From assembly GCA_011800805.1 (NCBI GenBank), contig MPNW01000309.1, forward strand, positions 8,103 to 40,522: a DNA stretch of 32,420 nt. The letters run 5' to 3'. Below, piece after piece: positions 9,481 through 18,915 of the stretch (position 1 is its first letter; every line of letters starts with the position of its first letter). Source of the DNA: Hirudo medicinalis. Lineage: Eukaryota; Annelida; Clitellata; Hirudinida; Hirudinidae. The position numbers and the translations under genes were made by a program. The notes below the pieces were generated by a model. That model had not been told where the DNA came from. It worked only from the letters and a program-made list of their open reading frames with translations, and did not search any database.

Positions 9481-9840
9481 ATGGATGGAAATATTGGTAA
9501 GTGATTTGTGGTTATTTAAATGTTCTTTGTTTTAAATTGAACATTTAAAACAATGTTTTAATTGTTTATTAAAAAATATAATTATATATAACATTGAACG
9601 TCGGTTCGGAGCGTTAGAAGTTCGACCGGCTAGCGAAGATTTAATAGGCTTTTAGCAATGGTTAGCTAAAAATTAGATCACAATTTGAAAATTCCAAACA
9701 GATGAAAATATTGTTAAATGATTTGTGGTTAATTACACTTTCTTTGTTTTAAATTTGGTTCGTTCAATTTTCCGTTCAGGGCGTTGGAAGTTCAACCGGC
9801 TAGCGAAGATTTCATAGGCTTTTAACAGTGGTTTAGTTCA
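9481..9840. repeat. Diverged tandem repeat, two units of roughly 170-220 bp
   Basis: Both units contain ATGATTTGTGGTTA-like and TTCTTTGTTTTAAAT blocks. They end with GCGTT-GAAGTTC-ACCGGC, TAGCGAAGATTT and ATAGGCTTTTA (9609-9661 and 9780-9832). The last 50 bp are about 90 percent identical; the middle is shortened in the second unit. The repeat sits directly upstream of the zinc-finger relic and may be the subterminal region of the same element. Confidence 0.7.
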
Positions 9841-9845
9841 ACCTG

Positions 9846-10080
9846 CTCGCCTGAACGTTGTCTTTCGTTGTCTTCACCCTGCAACAAATTGAGGATGAAG
9901 GAACGTTTCCAACAGATGGCATCGAGGTAGAGGAGTTGAGGCAATCATATGCTCGGGCAATCCTCCGCATTTCCGATTATATGGCAGACACATGCCTGTA
10001 CTGTGGCAAAAGAAGATGGCGAGCATTGCGTGCGATGTGACAGTTGCGATCGATGGCCAACTTCTTGTTTACATTTGATA
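9846..10080 (+). pseudogene. Relic of a Ulp1 tail plus PHD-like zinc finger
   Basis: The plus frame from 9858 reads VEELRQSYARAILRI, matching the helix after the Cys box of the Ulp1 domain on the opposite strand (KLLREAVIRSL). It then reads TCLYCG. A one-base shift near 10010 restores EHCVRCDSCDRWPTSCL, i.e. C-x2-C...C-x2-C-x4-W-x3-C, a PHD-type finger as found at the end of Ulp1-bearing transposon proteins; the usual His after Trp is missing. A stop follows at about 10079-10081. It is a fragment with no upstream protease core. Confidence 0.55.
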
Positions 10081-10179
10081 CCATAGATATAAAAATATAT
10101 AAACAGCTGAAATTTTATAACTTTTGTAATTTATTAAAAAAGTAATAAAAATACAATTTTAATTATTTATTAATATTTG

Positions 10180-10856
10180 GTGTCTTTTGTCGCTACGGGT
10201 AACGACTGGATTTCCAATGGACTCACGATTTTCGGATGCGTGTCAGTGAGCAAGTGTGAGTGTGGTAGAAGGCTTCAGTCTGAGAGGGAACTTAATATTC
10301 ACCAGATGAAGCTAAATGCGAAGGGGAGGTGGAGAAAAGCGTTCTGATGCAGCTGTTCATCCAGGTAAAACGCCGAACGATATCGGACCGGAGTAATATC
10401 ACAGTTCCGTGTGTGTTCGAGTTTCCGGCCTCACAGAAGATCTTCCACGAGCTAGGATCAAGTTCCCTCGAGGAAATGAAAGATGTGCGGTTTGGCTGAT
10501 GAGCGGGTAGAACGCGAATGAGCGTTTGATGCGATATATGCGCGTGGCCGATGAGCGTAATTTTCAAAGTGAAGGCGGCCGCTAAAAAGAAAATATAACG
10601 CTCAGTTTGCATTATATGGTGTCGATAACCATGGGTGATGTTCTGAAGATGCTTAACGTAGAGGGTAATAACCAACAGGGACCGATAAAACGCCTGATAA
10701 AACGGGTGTGGCCCAGCCCCCCCAGAACGTAAGGAGTTTAGGCCGAAACGTTCGGTGACGGAGATACTTCTCTGATGGTACTCTCCATGGTAGGAGTTTC
10801 TTAGTACTGCTACTCTCCTGGCATCGGGCCGTAAAAAAGCACTTCTGTTTTATCAT
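10180..10856. repeat. GC-richer repetitive insert holding dispersed repeat copy 2 (10669-10800)
   Basis: This block is visibly richer in G, C and CpG than the AT-rich DNA on both sides. Its end repeats the ordered blocks seen at 288-420. A 127-codon minus frame at 10292-10675 is open but shows no family motif and is not called as a gene. Probably a transposon or SINE-like insert of unknown class. Confidence 0.45.
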
Positions 10857-11179
10857 TTATAACTATGAAGCAAACGAGATGAGTGCCTCCACTATTTATG
10901 TTCTTATCGAAGTAGAACGTAGAAAATAAGTCGAACCAAGCAGAGCTAAAACAAAACGAGCCCACACTTTATTGTAAACCGAGCCTCCGGACCTGCCGTC
11001 CGGAAGACCAATAGTCGCGATTATAACATAATTTTGCAATATGTTTATAAATATATATTACTTATTAATCGTGGCACAACAGTAGGGTATGAGGATATAT
11101 TTGGAACTAAAATTATGATTTAGTCAAACGTCGTCTGAAACCTCAGTCCCATTTAGTGCCGATGTTGCTAAGGCGCATG
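10857..11179. other. Intergenic, with a perfect 7-bp stem hairpin at 10986-11004
   Basis: TCCGGAC at 10986-10992 and GTCCGGA at 10998-11004 pair around the loop CTGCC. There is no T-run after it and no gene to terminate. It may mark the end of the GC-richer insert. No coding feature is supported here. Confidence 0.4.
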
Positions 11180-13090
11180 CTATGTAATAAGTCGATTTTT
11201 GAAGGGGCTGCAAATGTCCAACAATTCTTGGTAAGCAGAATATGGAAATCTTCTTGGTACAATCTCTCTCCACCTTTTTTTAGCCACAACAGTGACGGAT
11301 TTCCCAAGTACGTCAAAATAACGTGGATCTTTCAGCAAACGATTTGGCCAAGTTTCAACAATGAAATGTTTAGGTTCAATGTCGTGGCCCGCATTTTCAA
11401 GTACGCTTTGATATTGCTTATGAGATAAATACCCAGCAGTTTTTTTTGCTCCTGTCCCAATATAACCTCTCTCCACCTTTTTTAGCCACAACAGTGACGG
11501 ATTTCCCAAGTACGTCAAAATAACGTGGATCTTTCGGCAAACGATTTGGCCAAGTTTCAACAATGAAATGTTTAGGTTCAATGTCGTGGCCCGCATTTTC
11601 AAGTACGCTTTGATATTGCTTGTGAGGGTAAATACCCAGCATGTTTTTTTTTTGCTCCTGTCCCACATGACTCATTCTATGTTTCCCTCGCCTTGTTGCA
11701 CTTTTTTTTTTTGTAAAACGGTCTGAGAGAATTAGCAAGCACTTGCAATGCCTCGGTTCAATTTAATCTAGAAAAAGTTTCGCCTCGAGGTTTGTAGCAT
11801 CACCAAGTACATCGTGCTTTATGTGGCGGAAATTGTTTTCAACAATCGCATTGTAGAACCTTTTCGTCTCAGGACTCATGAATGATGACCAGAGATGCAA
11901 TATTGATAAATACTTCAGGAAGAAGTTATAATGCAGTTTAGCTTGATCATGTTGTTGCTGAGGTATGTTTGCTTCTTTGAGTCGTATCATTAAATCGTTA
12001 TGTTCTTTTTTAAAATATCTACGCGAGCTGTAGAAAGTCTTAGAAAGTAGTGGAAAGTAGAAGAGACAACTTGCCTCTTCCTTGTCCTTCTCAATTGAAA
12101 GCTCATCCATCGTTGTTTCTCGCGGGACACTTCTGGGCATCTTTAAAGATATAAGCAGATCCGGAGTCCAACATTTCGAAGTGTTCATGTTGAGATATGC
12201 TTGAACGTATTCATCCGCTTCAGCGTAAGTTGTCGTGTTAACAATTCTTGCAATAACGGTTGTGTTAAAACTCCTCTGGTCAACGTTCGTCGATACCAAT
12301 TCTATGTCGCGCGATGCCATTTTCATAAAGTGTGAGCAACACAATATGTGGTTGGCTTGACAATCCATTGAAAACTTGTATTTCCGGGAGGTCAATCAGT
12401 AATCCATCACAATCGCAGAAAAAATAGGCCAACATTTTGTTACATTACAAGGAACTATCTTCTTTTCCTATGATACGACTCCGATGTACAGATAGATCCT
12501 CTATAGTCGATAACCGCAATTTTACGAACTACTGATCCAGTTGAATCAAAGGTTTAATACCACTGGTCCTCTTTTGCTCCAATTCCCAAAACAATGTTAA
12601 TCTGCGTGTAATAGAAATTAAGTACCTGAAAAGGATTTGCAGAGAATTGAATGAATCTCGTTGTCTTGTCTTTCATTTCCTTTTGGCTTCTGTAGCATAA
12701 GGTCAGGGCTTCATTATTCATCAGCAGAAGGAGATTCACATACTCTGAATTTGCTTTTTTAAGCGCGTTGAGAGAGTGAAGTCCAGTGCTATTTCCAGAA
12801 GCAAGCATCTTGGAGTTAATGGCAGACTTCATATAATATAAAACATACGTTTTACAGAACTTCAATCTTTCCTTAACTTCTGCTTACTTTTAAGGGTAAC
12901 CCCAACACGCCTTCATGGCACACTGTTTCACTATTTATGAATACTCTGACGGTATCTTTTGTTATAATGGCAATTAAATTTCGACATTGTGCCTGCTTAC
13001 ACGAAAAATACCATCGCCATCCGCTCACACTTTTCTTCACTATGACGCTGGGATTATATCTCCAACATTTTTCATACTATCTCGTTATTC
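11180..13090 (-). pseudogene. MULE-like DDE transposase copy, broken, with internal tandem duplication
   Basis: Pieces in order on the minus strand: a FLYWCH-like zinc module, W-x-W-YF-S-C...QC-RNL...VCHEG (about 13080-12890); SGNSTGLHS...LKKANS...RFIQFSANPFQV (12865-12554); first catalytic Asp in TFDSTGSVV (about 12550-12530); C-x2-H in CCSHFMKMA (about 12335); third acidic residue in NAIVENNFRHIK (about 11850-11815); and a C-terminal domain ETWPNR...DVLGKSVTVV (11665-11180). The second Asp region (about 12420-12500) is scrambled by stops and frameshifts. With the three acid positions spread over several frames the gene is dead. Compared with the copy at 4232-5726 it keeps the C-terminal half that copy lacks. 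Confidence 0.75.
11264..11665. repeat. Recent tandem duplication, about 200-bp unit, inside the transposase relic
   Basis: Units 11264-11459 and 11467-11665 are nearly identical. Both run from CTCTCTCCACC through AGCCACAACAGTGACGG and CAAGTACGCTTTGATATTGC to TTTTTTTGCTCCTGTCCCA. The offset is about 202 bp, not a multiple of three, so the duplicated C-terminal segment (KQYQSVLENAGHDIEPKHF) falls into two frames. Near identity means the duplication is young compared with the decay of the gene. Confidence 0.9.
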
Positions 13091-13613
13091 TCTTCTTTTG
13101 ATCCTTTTTGGAATCCATTCCTCTCTTCCGGTAACAATTTCCTTGGCATTATTTGCAAATTGCATTCTTTGAAAGATGTTGAAGATTATTTTGAAATTTG
13201 GACGTCACATGCGTCCACCTTCATCTCTGCTGCTCTTCCACAAACTTCATGGGCAATCTGCCTCTTAGATTGGATATAAGATTGGATATGCTGCCTATCA
13301 GACCCTCCCCAAGCAATGATTGCATCACGGTGCCAATTTCTGTGATATCTTTATCAGGCATTTAGAGTCCTCCTTTCCCAATGCTTCACACAACTTTCCA
13401 TAGAGACCGTCGTCTCTAGTGTAAATGGCATTGTTTATAACATCAAAATCTCTCTGTAACGTTAAAGGACACGTTTATATATTTTTATATTTATGATCCC
13501 AAATGTAAACAAGAAGTTGGGCTTTCTTCAAAATTAAATTTCGGGTACTTGCGCTGGAGACACCTTAGCGAAACATATTTTTAGAAAGGGATTTTTTGTA
13601 TATAGATTTTAAA
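13091..13613. other. Transposon debris upstream of the minus-strand MULE relic
   Basis: Minus-strand frames around 13440-13200 look like split coding sequence (DDGLYGKLCEALGKED; IQSYIQSKRQIAHEVCG) but cross stops and match nothing I recognise. Positions 13473-13519, read on the minus strand, match plus-strand 10058-10104: a 20-base block CAACTTCTTGTTTACATTTG followed by TATAAAAATATATAAAC. These appear to be the same element end in opposite orientation. Confidence 0.4.
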
Positions 13614-13724
13614 TCTATATGAATAAAAATGAACGTTTGTCTACATATTTGTGCCTTTTCCATATAACCAGCTCTTGAAAGATTCTCAATTTAAAAAAAA
13701 TAATCGCATGGCAGGGTAGACTAA
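13614..13724 (+). mobile_element. Short non-autonomous Helitron (111 bp)
   Basis: It begins TCTATATGAATAAAAATGAA after an A and ends CTAA before a T, the A|TC...CTRR|T rule of Helitrons. Inside are GTTTGTCTACATATTTGT and CAGCTCTTGAAAGA, shared with the longer copy at 15541-15745. It is shortened in its 3' half. Confidence 0.65.
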
Positions 13725-14055
13725 TATATTCACAAAATTTGAAACACTTTAAAAAATTTTATATTTTCGGTTATTAAAGCTTTATCTACTAACCAAAAAT
13801 TCAGTTTAATTAGTCGTGTTTTTTTTCATATGAACATTTATATTATTTTCCTAAGTACGACCTTTCTAAAAAAAAAAGTAATTATGCTTCTATCTTAACG
13901 CATTCCAAAGTTATAGAGTGTTGAAGTTCTTGCCAAAGAATTGCTAACTATACCGTCTTAAACAAACTCTTTTACATGTTACTGAGAGGGTTAGTGTAAC
14001 AATGGTTACTATTATTATAATTTGGGGTATCCATTGGATCATAATTTAGTTATAA
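13725..14055. other. AT-rich spacer; right part is the 3' flank of the deleted gene copy
   Basis: No gene. From about 13,995 on (ATGGTTACTATTAT, AATTTGGGGTATCC) it aligns loosely with 14,820-14,860, the 3' flank of the intact gene, so the tandem duplication unit starts near here. Confidence 0.4.
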
Positions 14056-14300
14056 AAATTGAAATAAATGTCTATATCATGTAGACTTTTTCTAGACTTG
14101 TTAAGTATTTTAAGTCAAATTATTAAGTCTAATACTTTAAAGCACGATTTATTCATCATCGTCGACATCATCATCCTCGTTATCGTCGACATCACCATCC
14201 TCGCTGCCTCGATTTCCTATATTTAAATAGTTTTATTCCAATCATAGAACATGTCACCATCAGAGCACATTCATCTAATGAAATCTTGGATTCTCTGCAT
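14056..14300 (-). pseudogene. Internally deleted tandem copy of the 13-exon gene
   Basis: Read on the minus strand, the upstream block ends ...TTAGTTGTGAT and jumps straight into the middle of exon 9 of the neighbour gene (ATGCAGAGAATCCAAGATTTC; MQRIQDFIR, then a stop where the intact gene has Gly). After about 65 bases it jumps to the 3' splice site and first bases of exon 10 (AAATATAG|GAAATCGA). It then jumps to the acidic end of exon 13 (repeated GATGATGATGTCGACGATGA) and the same 3' flank. Three large deletions therefore separate it from the intact gene. The first junction has GAT microhomology. Coding capacity is destroyed. Confidence 0.8.
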
Positions 14301-14778
14301 CACAACTAATTACAACTTCACATTCAATTATAGCTTATTAAGAATCTTTTTAAAACTTTTCATTTAGCTCACCCCTTGTGCTGATTAACATTTTGAGCAA
14401 CAAATATGAAAATATTGCACAAATACTTAAAGCTTTGTTGAGTACAATTGTTTAATTTTTAATTATTAGGCCAACCGATTTATTGCAAACCAAAGAAATT
14501 AATCGGAGGAAAATATTATTTTTAAAATGTAATATTAATAACTTATGTATTCCAATTTATTTGCTTGAAAATTATAATTACATGCCGACTTTACATAAAT
14601 TACGAGGAGTTACTTGTTACAACATTTATACGTGGGTATGCGAGTGTCCAAGTATCAATAGCAATAGCAGTATTTTATTAATGTCCTCAACCTAACTTGA
14701 TGAATCGGACAATGATTCAAGCGCTCGAGGTTTTAGGATTTAGCTTTGTTATGACGTCATTTGTAATGAATAGGGGCT
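14301..14778 (-). promoter_or_regulatory. Conserved upstream block, copy 1 (of the deleted gene copy)
   Basis: Direct repeat of 18367-18915, beginning CACAACTAATTACAA and ending TAGGGG in plus-strand order. The outer (distal) part, from about 14610 on, is almost identical between copies apart from one ATAGCA unit. The gene-proximal part is more diverged with indels. It holds a palindromic TGACGTCA at 14752-14759. Because it lies 5' of both gene copies, it is taken as promoter and 5' leader region; no transcript evidence is available. Confidence 0.55.
14752..14759. promoter_or_regulatory. CRE-type palindrome TGACGTCA
   Basis: Perfect consensus of the cAMP-response element bound by CREB/ATF bZIP dimers. 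It is conserved together with its flanks in the other copy at 18889-18896. Confidence 0.45.
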
Positions 14779-14958
14779 GGGTGGAAAAAGTCCTGAGTAG
14801 CTTTTTTGGGAGAAGTATCGGATGGACTATTACAGTAATTTGGGTATCATTATTTAATTTAAAAAATGTAAATAAATGTCCTTATCATACAACTGCCTTT
14901 TCTAGGCTTGTTAAGGATTTTAAGTCAAATTATTAAGTCTAATACTTTTAAGCACGAT

Positions 14959-17900
14959 TTATTCATCATCGTCGACATCATCATCCTCGCTGTCGTCGAA
15001 GTCATCCTCATCATCTGACACAGGATCCTCGGGTAGATATTTATAAAATCTACTCCTTCTTTTAGAACTTCTAAAGTAACGTTTGGTGTTGATGGTCATG
15101 TAGAGCATTTCTTCAGAGGCCTAATAGAAAAAATGTATTTTCATTGCTATTGATGACAGTCAATAGTTCAACTTTAATATCATATTTAATATATAATATT
15201 TAATTCATATTTAAAATCAATTTTGTTTAACTAACCTTATCAATGTTTTTACCTATCAACAGCTTGATTAGATTCTTCATGTGGGATTCACGTTGATACG
15301 ACTGGATTAAGAAAGGACTAAAAATATTAAATGTGCATCAGTAAAGTTATATTTTAATTGCAATGTTGTGGCAATCAACAAACCATTTCATGAGTAGGAA
15401 TGGAATCCACCAATCAACTCTACCCCTCTTCGAAGGATCATTTATGAATTCGTTAATACGTTGCTTAACTGGAGAGTCACTTGGTCGGAATATTTCGGTG
15501 ACAATACCGGGGTGGATATTTTTAAACTGAAAAAGATGAATGATCCATAAATATATATATATAAATAAAAATGAAAGTTTGTCTGCATATTTGTTTGTTT
15601 TCCATGTAAACAGCTCTTGAAAGAATCTCAATTTAAAAGGAAATAAAATTAAAATATAAACTTTTAAAATTTATTGCGCTTTCTCTTTTCTTTATTTTCC
15701 ATTTAACCAGACTGAGCCAGAGCAAGGCGTGGCCTGGTGCACTAGTATTTAATAATATACTTCAAATGCAATAAATACGAACCTTGGATACATCATCCAT
15801 CATCAGCCATGTGGTATGCAATATGTCCAGTAATTGCAAACCTTTCATGAACTTGTTATAAAAAGAAACCTTTTGCCCTTCACAAAAAGACTCATGTGAA
15901 CTTTCATCATCATCATCATCATCATCAGAATAGCTTGAACTTCCAAAGTTTTTCTCAACCAGCTCAACAGTTTCCTCTTTAAAAGTCAGATAAGCTGAAC
16001 AATTATTGTCTTCCGAGAGATATGAACCGATGTCATAATAGGTATGTCTTCGCAATTGCATCAACGGGTTTTTATCGATTTCCTATATTTAAATAGTTTT
16101 AAATTTCATATTTTACCAAATAAAAGTATTTTCTTTAAATGAGAACCAAAGCAACAATACGTCAGTTTGAAAATGATCGCTTACCTGAAAGAGATGAAAT
16201 AAGCTGTCAACAATGAATTTAGAATATTTTGTGATTTCTTTAACCCCGTCATGAATATCAGTTATATTCCAATCATATTTCAGGCCATCTCTAGAGCACA
16301 TTCCTCTAATGAAATCTTGGATTCTCTGCATCTTCTCTTCATCGTCTCTTGCTGATGAGAAGTAGTTGTTCAGATGGTTGATACAAAAACTCATTCTGGT
16401 GTTATTGTCTTTATCCAGGTAGAACTTGAGAAGCCCTATAAACATCCAATCGTAATGTACCTGTTCAACGAATCGTGTTTAATATTTGTCATGCTCTGTT
16501 GTTATAATTAGTAAATGCAGTTATATGTTATTGATAGGCGACTGATGTTGAGTTCTAATAAAGTTTAGCTCAGTGATGTGGATGATATGTTAATGAGACG
16601 GTAACGAATTAAAGATGAAGATGAAGGAATGACAACATCATACGTTAGACGTATGTAACTTATAGGTGCATTTTGCTTATGTATCGTATTTTGTGGTATA
16701 TGTCTTGTATGTACCTTCTTCCCAATTTTATGCGTTTTGAAGTACGTCATCATAGGATAGTCATTCTCAAATATGTCCAAGTTTAATTTTGTCAATATGG
16801 CTTCAGCTGTCAAAATTCAAAAATTTTTATGTTCTGTGGATTTTATTTTTATTAAATCCGTTAGCAATAAAGCGTAATTCTTCAATTGTTAAGTAATAAA
16901 TTGTCCTCACATTGTTCCGATAGCCATAAAGCCCTTCTCTTTTCGTGCACGTTATCGAAGTCTAACGTTTTTGGAAAATTTGGCAACCACAGTGGAGCCA
17001 TGAATTCTGAAATATTAATTAACATAAACTGTTTTTCAAACGAGTTTCATGTTATAATTTGAATGCTATGCAATCAATTGTCAAAGAAATGTTTAATAAA
17101 CAACACCTTCCATTTCAATAAAACCTCCTCCATTGAGATCACATTCCATTGTTTTTTCAAACCAATTAATGTCTTTGTAAACAATGATTTTCATCACTTT
17201 CAGGAATCGTTCTTCAGAAGTATACTTCGACATATTCAAAACTAAACTGGAGTAATTAAGCTTCAATTATTATATATTTAATTATTTTGTGATGTATTAC
17301 CAAGAATAAAGCGATACCACTAATTCAATCATTATTTTATATGTTGTTTAAATAATGTTAATGATTCGAACACGTAATCCATTAGTCTAAGATTTAACGC
17401 AAAGAATTTTGCAAAGTAGTTTGTTCATACCGTAATATGTCCTTGCCAAATGCCGACATTGCATTATTCGACATAGTTTCTCTTGGCACAAGTTCAAGTA
17501 ACTGAAGGAAAACCATCTCCACAGAACGACAACACTTTTCCTGTCCTCAAGATTAACTGTTTTTAGCCCATTCGATTTTACAAGTAGTGATATGTTCTAT
17601 TTTTAAGAGTTTTAATTTTTAAGAGTTTTATGTTACCTCATCAAAGAAGACTTTTAGAAAGTTTATAAAACACTCCCTTACCAGGTATGCGACATTTTTT
17701 TCTGAAGTTAAAGCTGTGGAAGCAGATCAGATATAATTGGGTTTTTCAATATTATAGTAATTACAATTTATGAAAAATAATAATTAAATTAAAGTAACAT
17801 AAAGTGTTGCTGGCCAAATAAGTTAAAATGGAGACCAACATATTCCTGCTGTCACATCACTGTCACTATCATCTACATAGATGATGTCATCGATTTCAAA

Positions 17901-18364
17901 GATGGTGGAATCAGATACTATAGGGAGGAGGGAACTGAAAGTTTATAAATTCTTGTGAATGGTTTTTCTAATGCTAATGTCGTAAGTTTCATTAAAGTAT
18001 GTATTAAATTAAAAGCATAATGCTTTTATTTTAAGCATTATTTATGTTTTTAATGCGATTTAGTAACAATCAAATATTGATAGAACATCCATGATATTCT
18101 TTAAAAAATGATGATTTAAATTGGATTATGTGAGCTTAAAATTGACCAAACCTTAGAAGTTTTGTGATTGTTTTGCTTTCCAATAGCTGACATTCTGATC
18201 TCAATCGTGTATTAAATGCACCATAGACAAACTAAAATGGAACATGAAACGTTAACGAATTGATCTCAATAATTTTTAATTCAATTTTAAAATAATTCTG
18301 CTCTTACACTAGTAGGCATCAATTTCTGTATTTTGTTAGCCAATTTCCATGCACCTGACAACAT
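14959..18364 (-). CDS. Unrecognised 13-exon gene, 569-aa acidic-tailed protein
   Basis: Minus-strand exons: 18364-18308, 18231-18152, 17934-17840, 17713-17637, 17540-17431, 17246-17107, 17006-16911, 16806-16715, 16460-16185, 16082-15783, 15526-15384, 15317-15236, 15120-14959. All twelve introns are GT-AG and every junction keeps phase, giving 569 codons and a TAA at 14959-14961. The ATG at 18364 is the first after the upstream block; an earlier exon cannot be excluded. The product looks mainly helical and soluble: no signal peptide or membrane segment, leucine-rich amphipathic stretches (VFLQLLELVPRE, FIGLLKFYLDK, LIKLLIGKN), an Asp run (SDDDDDDDESS, exon 10), a basic patch (RSSKRRSRF) and a highly acidic C-terminus. 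The basic-then-acidic tail suggests a nuclear or histone/DNA-related role, but this is only a guess. No domain family is recognised. An intact frame over 13 exons amid dead transposons argues for a functional gene. Confidence 0.75.
15541..15745 (+). mobile_element. Non-autonomous Helitron (205 bp) in an intron of the 13-exon gene
   Basis: Starts TCCATAAATATATATATATA directly after A15540 and ends CTAG directly before T15746, the exact Helitron A|TC...CTAG|T rule. The last 30 bases contain GCCAGAGCAAGGCGTGGCCTGG, able to form a short hairpin just before the end. The insertion lies in the intron 15527-15782 and leaves both splice sites intact. The 5' half matches 13614-13700. Confidence 0.75.
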
Positions 18365-18366
18365 AT

Positions 18367-18915
18367 CACAACTAATTACAATTTCACATTTAATTATAGC
18401 TTATTCAGAATTTTTTTTAAACTTTTCATTTATGCTCACTATGTATGCTGAATTCTGTGATTGACATTCTGAGCAACCAAAATGAAAATATTGCACAAAT
18501 ACTCAAAGCTGTGTTTAGTACAATTGTTTAATTGTTAATTATTAGGTCAACCGATTTATTGCAAACCAAAGAAATTAATCGTAGGAAAAAATTATTTCTA
18601 AAATTTATTATTAACCTTATTTTTTCATATTTATTGGCTTTGAAATAACAATTACAATGAAATAACAAAAATAATAAAGAAATTTTTAATAAAAAATAAT
18701 TTAATAAAAATTTGAAATAACAATTGCCGACTTTTACATAAATTACGAGGAGTTACTTGTTACAACATTTATACGTGGGTATGCGAGTGTCCAAGTATCA
18801 ATAGCAGTATTTTATTAATGTCCTCAACCTAACTTGATGAATCGGACAATGATTCAAGCGCTCGAGGTTTTAGGATTTAGCTTTGTTATGACGTCATTCG
18901 TGGTGGGTAGGGGAT
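18367..18915 (-). promoter_or_regulatory. Conserved upstream block, copy 2 (5' of the intact 13-exon gene)
   Basis: Direct repeat of 14301-14778, about 4.1 kb away. It ends two bases before the start ATG at 18364. The distal 150 bp (about 18750-18900) are nearly identical to copy 1, including TCCTCAACCTAACTTGATGA, TCAAGCGCTCGAGGTTTTAG and TTATGACGTCATT. The gene-proximal part has diverged by substitutions and indels. Likely promoter/5' UTR. Confidence 0.55.
18889..18896. promoter_or_regulatory. CRE-type palindrome TGACGTCA
   Basis: Same site and same flanks as 14752-14759. It lies about 525 bp upstream of the ATG at 18364, far for a core promoter unless a 5' UTR intron exists. Confidence 0.45.

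Noticed and set aside
10496..10530. Hammerhead-ribozyme-like string CTGATGA-GCG-loop-CGC-GAA
   Set aside because: The last core base is T instead of A, and no stem I or stem III pairing could be found around it; likely chance.
10292..10675. 127-codon minus-strand frame in the GC-richer insert
   Set aside because: No family motif and the region aligns with the noncoding-looking repeat at 288-420.
15897..15930. ATC/GAT trinucleotide run as a noncoding microsatellite
   Set aside because: It encodes the Asp run in exon 10 of the 13-exon gene.
16082..18364. Similarity of the 13-exon product to SYCP2-type armadillo proteins
   Set aside because: Only a vague helical pattern; no conserved residues line up well enough to support it.
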